Positions 56,433 through 64,000 of a stretch of 64,000 nt of DNA are shown in pieces. The stretch's first letter is position 1. The number at the start of each line of letters is the position of its first letter. The stretch covers positions 62,001-126,000 of the forward strand of contig JANHCV010000003.1 in the NCBI GenBank assembly GCA_025594325.1, given 5' to 3'. Below the pieces are notes generated by a model, which saw only the letters and a list, made by a program, of their open reading frames with translations, was not told the DNA's origin and ran no database searches. Made by a program: the position numbers and the translations under genes. The DNA is from Blastocladiella emersonii ATCC 22665 (lineage: Eukaryota; Blastocladiomycota; Blastocladiomycetes; Blastocladiales; Blastocladiaceae).

Positions 56433-57640
56433 ATGAAGCAAACTCAAAATGACTTGATGCAATCGGCTCAGCGCCCGCTTCCGCGACTTCCTCGCGAAAT
56501 TGTTGAGAGGATTCTCATGCTCGGCCTATTCGACTGCGATTGCGAATCCACCAGCTCTTGCGAAGACGTGTTGCACCTACTACAAGTTGTACCTTGGCTC
56601 TCAGGCGTACGCCAACTTCTTCTCCAGGACCCGCGCGGCGAGGCCATTCGAGACGCTGCGCTGCCTCCTGCAAACGAGGAGCTCCGCGACCTGCTCTTGA
56701 AGCGGTTCGGGAAACCTCCGGCCATGGCCGACTTTGCGGCCTCGGATCTTTCCGTCAAGCTCGCCTCGATCGCCGGCTACACCGACCTGCTCAGCAGCTG
56801 GTACCGCCGGGGATCCAACTTTCGCATGGGCGGAACGTCCGCGGATGCCTTTGATCTCGCAGTCGCCGCTGGCCAAGCCGATTCACTCGGGCGGTGGGCT
56901 TCTCGAATGCTTGACGTCAACTATTCCCTCGCATTCGACATTGCCGTCGATAACAATCGCGGTTCATCCATCGCTTGGGTCATGGACAGCTACGACGCCG
57001 GCAGCAACAACGAGTTCGAAAATTACAACAGCGATGACGATTGCGATGACGATGATTTTGACGGACCGATATCAAGGGAAACCAAGCGTAAACGGTTTAT
57101 TCGTGCCAAGTCAGACGGTCTCGCTCAAGATGCTGTTGAGCGCGGCCTCGTGAACGTCCTTGACTGCCTTCCTCTTGACGACATCGATTGCTTTGCCGAC
57201 TGGGCGCACGAGATTGACTGGGAGCAGGTCGTCTCCAACGAGATCAAGCTCGATCGGTCCCACCTGCTCCAGTAGATGGCCGGCCCTCCTCGCGCATTCT
57301 ACGGTCGACGCAACGAGGTGGGCGACTTTGCCAAGACACGCAATATTACTATTACGCCCTTCAGTGACCTGGAGGCCAAGAATACCTCGTTACTTGATCT
57401 GGCCACTGAGCACGGTGCGATCGGCTGTCTCAAGTGGCTCGAAGAACATCAGCAGTGGCAAATGCGCCGCGGCGAGAACTCGCCACTCCCCGGCTCCACC
57501 AGCTTTGACATCCAGCCCATTACCAGGCCGCGCTAGCCGGGCATGTCGAGATCATGGATTGGTGGGTGAACTCGGGCCGACTCAGCGACAAGCAGATTGA
57601 AGGTGCATTGATACGCTCAAGGCCACGTCCGGTGACATGC
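56433..57640 (+). pseudogene. F-box-like/ankyrin-like tandem copy with nonsense and frameshift
   Basis: It starts MKQTQNDLMQSAQRPLPRLP, closely like the neighbour at 55089, and stays collinear with it (REIVERILMLGL, VAAGQADSLGRWASRMLDV, VERGLVNVLDCLP). At 57273-57275 a TAG stands where the neighbour has a tryptophan codon (TWMAG versus stop-MAG), most simply a TGG to TAG change. Beyond it the frame continues AFYGRRNEVGDFAKT, LLDLATEHGAIGCLKWLEE, and a one-base shift near 57525 moves the last block (ALAGHVEIMDWWVNSGRLSD) to another frame. An Asp-rich insert (SDDDCDDDDFDG) is specific to this copy. Two lesions over 1.2 kb imply recent loss. The truncated 280-residue product could still be made. 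Confidence 0.85.
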
Positions 57641-57973
57641 CTGAGCTGAGCCATATCGAATAAGTCAAGTTGAGCTCGCGCTAAATGTAATCTGATCTCA
57701 CATTTACACGAACGCCCCCGCGAAGCTAGAGTAACCATTGCAGGGTCGGAACAGATTCTAAAGGCGTGTCGCATAACCTTACGATGCAGCGCATCCTTTC
57801 TGCAACAAGCAAGGCCGCCGCGGAAGCGTCAAACAATCACGTGTTGATTGTATCACGCGCGAGACAAGCACTCGGGTCGACTGAAACTCCACCCGAGCAC
57901 TCGCAGCCAGATACTCGAAGGCAAGGTCTGAGTTCATGTTCGCTCAGTTTTACGCGTCTCACAAAGCAATTAT
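57641..57973. other. Intergenic region
   Basis: AT-richer 3' flank of the pseudogene, no gene seen. Confidence 0.5.
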
Positions 57974-58480
57974 TCATGAACGGTTTGCGCTCAACTGACG
58001 CGGCGCGTCGCCCGACCAGCAATAAGAATCAGAGCGACTTGTGAACGGGCCAAGCATGTCCGCGGTGAGCAAACCTGACGTCCGCCACCAGTCGAACGTC
58101 GCGAGGTGCCGTCCTTTTTTGGCATAGCAGTTGCCCTTGATCGAAAAGTTCAGCGGAGATCCCGAGGCGACCCATAGGTCAAGCACACGCGTTGTCCCGC
58201 GCTCGCTCGCCTCGTCCATTGACAAAAGGGGGGACCGCTTCAGAATCGCGCGGTGCACCTGGAAGATGTAGCGCATTGGTAGGACGCGTGCGTACTGAGC
58301 GAGACCGCAGGCAGCTTTTGGGTCGTCGTGCAAGCAGGCGGTAAAGAGCAAAATTTCTTTGACGAAAGGACTCAGTGCGGCGTTCCGGCGCGTGTTCGAG
58401 CTGCCCCAAAGTGAGCGTCGAGACGCTCATCACGATATGCTTCGGCAGTTGACTTGAGAGCAAATTGGGCGACGCGACAA
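57974..58480 (-). pseudogene. F-box-like/ankyrin-like fragment
   Basis: On the minus strand LSSQLPKHIVMSVSTL (about 58410-58460) resembles the family start. After a frame change come PFVKEILLFTACLHDDPKAA, FQVHRAILKRSPLLSMDEAS, TTRVLDLWVASGSPLNFSIK and LATFDWWRTSGLLTADML. The phrases RVLDLWVASGSPL and DWWRTSGLL are of the repeat type seen in the plus-strand neighbours. No start is in frame and the repeat array is short, so I call it a fragment. Confidence 0.6.
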
Positions 58481-58619
58481 GAAACGGAAAGCGAACTTGG
58501 TGATTTTGTCGGGACCGGGACAAAGTGACAACGAACAAGAGCAGGTGGTACACCACGGCAGGGCCTGAACAGGTTCTACCGGGCGGGGTTCGAATCCCCG
58601 CATGCACAATCATTTCGGT

Positions 58620-60708
58620 CGGACTGGGCTAGCCGCCAGTCTGTAGGGTGCAGGCTTGCACCGACCTCTTGACATGCGGGCGAACCTGAGGTGTGGCACA
58701 TGGGACCCCGGCGTCAGGCGCTCTCCGGGGTGCTGGCCGGCTACGATGGACGCTGCCTCGGGATGACCGTGCCGTGGGCGGATCAAGCAGTGTTGCTCGA
58801 CAGAAGTGTCGCTGGCAACCCCGCCCTTGAATCGTGTCGGACCGCGTGAGACCGGATTAATGGAGCAACGAGAAGAACCAGCGGTGCGTGGCATGGAGAT
58901 TACAGCTCCTAGCCGGGCGCCGGGGTCCTGTCGCACCAAAAAGTCGGTTCCACCGCATGTTGTTTTGCTGCTGGTTACTTTTATTTCTCAGTCAGCAACG
59001 TCGCCGCGTCGTGCCCTCCGCGTTCGCATTCGAACCAACACCGTCTCGCACCCAAACTTTGCAACGTGATCGCGAAGCAGAGCGCATGTGCAGCTCACCT
59101 CGCATCACATTCCTCATCACGAAGGCAGGTGCAGCAACCATGTTCGTTTGGGCGCGTAAAATCCGTTCTATACAGACGAAAGTCTCGAAGCAGAGCGACC
59201 TTCGCTGCGGACACTTATTTCTTGGCGAGGTTCACTCACGAGCACCGTCACATTGCTGCGGCCCCGCTCGAGTGCGAAGTTTCGCGCGCCTGGGTGAACA
59301 GGGATCAGATCGCGCGCAAACAGGTGAGAGACTCGCGGAACACCTGGTGCGGAGTGATCCATAAAAGCACAAGGAGGGCGGAAGCGCCAACAGGTGCACA
59401 CGATGCCGAAGTAGGTCACGAAATAAAGAATGTGTCATTCGAGAGGTTTCTCGAGTCGCGCGCTGTGTGCGAGAAGAAACGGCGGCGCGTTCCCGCCTAC
59501 GATCACGCCGTGGCGCAACGCGTCGACTCTGAGCACCTTGCGCGACGCCGATGAACAGCGAAAACGGCAAACCCGGTAAATACACTCTCGACTCGCAATC
59601 GCGCGCATCTAATCGTTCGGTGCTTCATTGAGCATCCTGGGAATCGGTGATCAAGCAAACGCGCCACGGTACACGCTTCAATCGGAGGCCGTACAATTGA
59701 GCAGTCCGTCGAGACACATCGTTCGCTCCAGAAAAACAGCATCAGAGTTTATGGATCCCGACAAACCATCAACACAAGCCAGCAACCACGAAGCCCAAGG
59801 TCGAGCGATCCGTGACCGCGCACACGCACCCTGATGCTGACAACCTCGTCAAAGCATTCCGTCGCTTGTCGAAACCCCGCGGTCGCCCCCACTCTCGCGG
59901 CTGCGTTAACAGGGACAGGACGCGCACAAGCAGGCAGTAGATTCGAGGGCCATCGCGGTGCGAGGAGAAATTGACGGAAGTACAACGAGAAGCGGTGCCG
60001 ACGCGTGTGCGCGATCACGAACCGGATTGAAGGATGGACTCGGTGACCGTGGAACGTGATTTGACGACGAACGAAAGCTTTACCAGCAAACGTCCTCGAC
60101 ATGCGCCAGCCGTGGCCAGTTTAGCTAGTTGTGCTTGATCTGGATTGCTGGTTACGATGCCATGCACACAAGAGACTGCTTGATCAGGCCGAATGCGAGA
60201 TGTAGAACAGTCAGCTTCCCATTGGGTCCGGCGTCCCGCTGCACGGTCGTTGAGAACAGGGCAGCCGCAGTCGGCCTGGTCAAAGCAGCGGGTGCTTCTC
60301 ACCGCTAGACATGTGGTAGTAGTGCAGGGCGAGAAGCGTCTTTGCGCAAATGAGAGGTTGGACGCGCTGGCACGGAAGCGCCTCAACCGACTCGGACATT
60401 CAAGCGTAAGAGGTGCGCGCAGCCGTATTCTCAAGATGCTCTGGCCCAGTATAAAACGATGCGCCAAGTCTATGTTTCATTCGTTGCATTGGTGGGGAGT
60501 AACGATGTGGGATGAGGAGCGCGAGTTGTCGCGCTGGACCAGCCAGGATGACTTGTCGCCGCGTTGCTCTCGTGTGACGCTTCTCGCCACACCGCCTGCC
60601 TGGAGTGCAGCCTTTCCTCTCTAATGCAGGGATCTAAGCAAGAAGTGTGTCGTATTGACATGGTTTAGAGTCTTCCCTTCTCATGGGCCGCGGTCATTCC
60701 CGCCGCGT
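58620..60708. other. Gene-poor region of 2.1 kb
   Basis: No supported gene. It contains a TGGCGCAACGCGTC site at about 59511, as in the ACGCGTCTC elements. The frames present are shadows without recognisable motifs. Confidence 0.45.
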
Positions 60709-61487
60709 TCAGTCCCGAGACCGCGAGCGACGCCGCCGACCACTTTCCTCGCCGTCGCGACCACGGCGCCGGCTCGACGGGTCCGAGGCGGCGCGCCGCG
60801 TGTCGGCTGAGCCCAGATGCTGCTGGACCGCGCCCGCGAGCGATCGATGAGCGGGCCGCAACCTCGAAGCGGCCGGAGTCCTGCTGTGTCTGTCGGTACG
60901 CGGGGAACGGTCGATCTCGGTGGGCTGGTCGCGGTCTCGCTCGCGGCTGCGGCCGGGCGCCGGTTCCCGGTCGGCCGGTGCAGGAGAACTCGACGCGGTG
61001 GCGGCGGCGGCGCGCTCGGCCTCGAGGACGGCGGCGTTGTGCGACTCGGTGTGCTTGATCACGTTGCGCAGGAAGCCGACGTTGGGGCGCGTCGTTCTAG
61101 ACGGATCGCGTGTGGGTTAACTCGACACCTCTGTGCCACGCAAGCGGGATGGCGTACTTGCGACCAACGTCCGGGGTGAGCGGCGCGAGTCCCGCGGACG
61201 ACGACGACGCGAGCCCGCGCGCTTGGCGGCGTTTCTCGGCTTCTACACGGGCACAGTGAGCCGATGTCCGAGGCAGGGCGAGGCGGGTACGCGTACCCTC
61301 GGCGACCAGCCTGGCGGCGTACGCGCGCAGCTTGTCGTCGGCGGCGTTCTGGGCGCCGGCGCCGAGCGACGCCCGGATCTAGACAGGCCGCACGCGCATG
61401 GCGTCGTGTGAGCTTCGTGCTGGCGTCGATGCGCCGCCGTTGCGGGGACTGACCAGGCTCTGTATGATTTCATTGCTGTTGGACATG
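60709..61487 (-). CDS. Small Arg/Ser-tailed protein with [13 protein letters not shown] motif (NKAPD1-like?)
   Basis: Four exons: 61487-61455, 61378-61297, 61242-61158 and 61096-60709, with introns of 76, 54 and 61 nt (donors GTCAGT, GTACGC, GTACGC; all TAG acceptors); 195 residues. Phases agree across all junctions. It begins [20 protein letters not shown]. Residues 75-87 read [13 protein letters not shown], resembling the LLRNVIRHTDAHN motif I associate with the metazoan NKAP-domain-containing protein 1. The C-terminal half is rich in Arg, Ser and Asp-Arg repeats and ends [11 protein letters not shown], like splicing-associated RS tails, so a nuclear RNA-related role is plausible. This is inference from one motif and composition. 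It shares a promoter with the chromodomain gene. Confidence 0.65.
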
Positions 61488-61668
61488 GTGCGGGGTGGGG
61501 AGGGCGGAGGGCGCGCGGCGCGGTCGCGAACGTGAGCGGCTGGCGGCTCGAGCCCTGGCTCGAGCCTCCTCGCCGTGGTCGCTGCCAGGGTCATGTCGGC
61601 GAGCCCGAACCCAACCCCTTCCCGCTCCCCTACAACAGCGCGTGCACACGGGTGCCCCACGAAACTCA
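61488..61668. promoter_or_regulatory. 181-bp bidirectional promoter
   Basis: Only 181 bp separate the start codons of the RS-tailed protein (minus) and the chromodomain protein (plus). No TATA box is visible. A palindrome-like GAGCCCTGGCTCGAGCC lies near 61551-61566. Confidence 0.55.
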
Positions 61669-63048
61669 ATGCAATCCACCGCGGGCAAGGCGAAGCAGCG
61701 GCGCCCGAAGCCGCCCACCAAGCCCAAGGGGGCGAGCGCCGCCGCGAGCGCTGCCTCGTCCTCGTCCTCGTCCTCGTCGGCCTCGTCCAAGGCCCCTGCC
61801 GCCGCCGCCGCTTCATCTGGCGCCAAGGCTGCCTCGCCCGCCAGCGCCAAGACGGCCGCTCCTGCTGCCCCCGCGACGCCCACGACCCCCAACGCGCCGG
61901 CCCCCTCCACGACCACCGTCGTCCAAGTCGAGGAAGACGACGAAAACGAGGACGACGACCCCGTCTACGCCGTCGAAGCCGCGCGCGCGCACCGCACGGC
62001 ACGCGGCGGCCGCATCGAGTACCTGATCAAGTGGGTCGGGTACCCCGAGTCGGCCAACTCGTGGGAGCCCCTCGAGAACCTCGAGAGCGCCCTGATTCTG
62101 CACGAGTACTGGGTCGACCGCGCCGCCGAGCGCGAGGCTGAGACCGCGGATCTGCGCAAGCGCGTCGCGGCGCTTGAGCGCGACCTCGAGCGCGAGCGCG
62201 CGGCCAGCGCTGCCGCCGCCGCCGAAGTGGCTGCTGCCGCGGCTGCGGCCTCGGCGGTGTCGGCGGCATCCGCGGCCGCGGTCAGTGATGCCGAGGAACA
62301 GCCGCAGCAGCCTGACGCCGCCGCGCCCAAGCCGCGCAAGAAGAAGCTGACGATGAAGCAGAAGCAGGCGCAGCGCGCTGCTGCTGCTGCTGCTGCTGCC
62401 GCCGCCGAGAGCGTCACAGTCGAGGACGATGGAGAGGACGTCGATGTCGCTGCTCCTCCCGTGCCCGCCGACACCACCACCACCGCGGCCCGCGTTCGCC
62501 CCAGCGTCATCATCCCACCCGCGTCCGCGTCAACCTCGGCCTCAAGCACGCTGCAGCGCACCGAACTGCTGTCGACGCAGATCGCGGCCAAGGTCGGCCG
62601 CCTGCCGCACCAGGACCAGATGCACCTCGCCGTCATCTCGGACGACGACTTCGCCGCGCTCGTCCAGCGCGACCGCGTCGCCGCGCTGTACAAGGAGATC
62701 GTCGAGATGCGCGAGGATCCAGAGGCCGTCATGATCTTCTTCAAGGGCACTGACGGCCTCAAGCACGCGCTCACCATTGACGACGCCGTCGAGCGGTGCC
62801 CCCGCGTCTTCGCCAAGCACCTCGCGGAGCTCGTCACGTTTGACGTGCCGGCCAAGGAAGACGAGGCCGGCGAGGAGGAGCCCACCAGCGGCGCCGAGGT
62901 GGAAGAAGGGGAAGAGGAGGAAGCGACCCCACCACCACCCTCGCCGCCGAAACCCGCCAAGCACAGCCTCACGTCGGGCAAGCCCTCTTCGTCGCAGTCC
63001 GAGCCCGACGACGCGCCCGCGCGAAAGCGGCGCCGCAGCGAGGCCTGA
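61669..63048 (+). CDS. Chromodomain protein, HP1-like with possible chromo shadow domain
   Basis: Single exon, 459 residues from the ATG at 61669 (AACTCA-ATG-C). The frame is open upstream, but that part reads like GC shadow and overlaps the divergent promoter. The chromodomain is at about 97-152: acidic [20 protein letters not shown], then [20 protein letters not shown] (aromatic cage positions Tyr, Trp and Trp present) and LILHEYW. A long Ala/Arg-rich helix with heptad-like ERDLERER follows. Residues about 300-398 ([18 protein letters not shown]...[13 protein letters not shown]...VTFD) are compatible with a chromo shadow domain. The tail is acidic then basic, RKRRRSEA, a likely nuclear signal. 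The family binds methylated H3 lysines. Poly-Ser, poly-Ala and Pro runs make the rest low complexity. Confidence 0.85.
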   Translation: MQSTAGKAKQRRPKPPTKPKGASAAASAASSSSSSSSASSKAPAAAAASSGAKAASPASAKTAAPAAPATPTTPNAPAPSTTTVVQVEEDDENEDDDPVYAVEAARAHRTARGGRIEYLIKWVGYPESANSWEPLENLESALILHEYWVDRAAEREAETADLRKRVAALERDLERERAASAAAAAEVAAAAAAASAVSAASAAAVSDAEEQPQQPDAAAPKPRKKKLTMKQKQAQRAAAAAAAAAAESVTVEDDGEDVDVAAPPVPADTTTTAARVRPSVIIPPASASTSASSTLQRTELLSTQIAAKVGRLPHQDQMHLAVISDDDFAALVQRDRVAALYKEIVEMREDPEAVMIFFKGTDGLKHALTIDDAVERCPRVFAKHLAELVTFDVPAKEDEAGEEEPTSGAEVEEGEEEEATPPPPSPPKPAKHSLTSGKPSSSQSEPDDAPARKRRRSEA

Positions 63049-63112
63049 GCCGTTATCATCGTCTCCAGCAGTTGAATGTATAGAGATATTTATTTGATCC
63101 AACCACCGATCA

Positions 63113-64000
<888 letters not shown>

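Noticed and set aside
58536-58608. tRNA-like T-arm (GGGGTTCGAATCCCC) on the plus strand
   Set aside because: The T stem-loop is perfect, but the expected 5' acceptor partner (GTGCATG) and a proper D-arm and anticodon arm are missing upstream, so it does not fold as a tRNA. It may be a tRNA-derived remnant.

Overview
This window looks like nuclear DNA from a GC-rich fungus with short introns. I infer a fungus from a Chs4/Skt5-type chitin synthase activator ending in a CaaX box, an Rvs161-type BAR protein split by tiny introns, a Pry/PR-1 type CAP protein and a SAGA-type Gcn5. The amplified F-box-like/ankyrin-like families with LPxEVVxxIL starts, together with an ER Hsp90 (GRP94) that yeasts and most Dikarya lack, make an early-diverging zoosporic fungus likely. 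Blastocladiomycota is my best guess, from general knowledge and not from a search.

Layout. 1-11.3 kb: two members of a protein family I do not recognise (5'-truncated at the left edge; and 10.0-11.3 kb), separated by about 9 kb holding a decayed RNA polymerase III largest-subunit fragment and relics of F-box-like genes. 12.2-17.3 kb: two tandem two-exon F-box-like paralogues. 17.37-18.79 kb: a 1.4-kb element with 74-bp perfect terminal inverted repeats. 22-24.4 kb: a secreted/type I membrane protein. 25-26.1 kb: a Ser/Pro-rich gene only partly resolved. 27.1-29.2 kb: the third and largest member of the unrecognised family, built from phase-0 modular exons. 33-35.6 kb: GRP94. 39-49 kb: a dense housekeeping block (HLTF/Rad5-like translocase, Chs4, Rvs161, CAP protein). 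49-51.4 kb: gene fragments (copy of the HLTF 3' end, LRR remnant, RavA/MoxR-like fragment). 51.5-54.9 kb: a DUF4470 protein. 55-58.5 kb: ankyrin/F-box-like genes and pseudogenes. 60.7-64 kb: an RS-tailed protein and a chromodomain protein from a shared 181-bp promoter, then Gcn5 running off the right edge.

Reconstructing 26 introns by reading frame shows an unusual 5' splice-site preference (GTACG in 17 of 26, never GTAAGT), TAG acceptors in 19 of 26, and a CTGAC-like branch site in many. Gene-poor stretches are rich in degraded copies, several of which are 3'-end fragments of genes (5'-truncated). The chromatin and repair genes (Gcn5, chromodomain protein, HLTF) and the cell-surface/membrane genes (Chs4, Rvs161, CAP, GRP94) are single-copy and apparently intact; the lineage-specific families are in flux.
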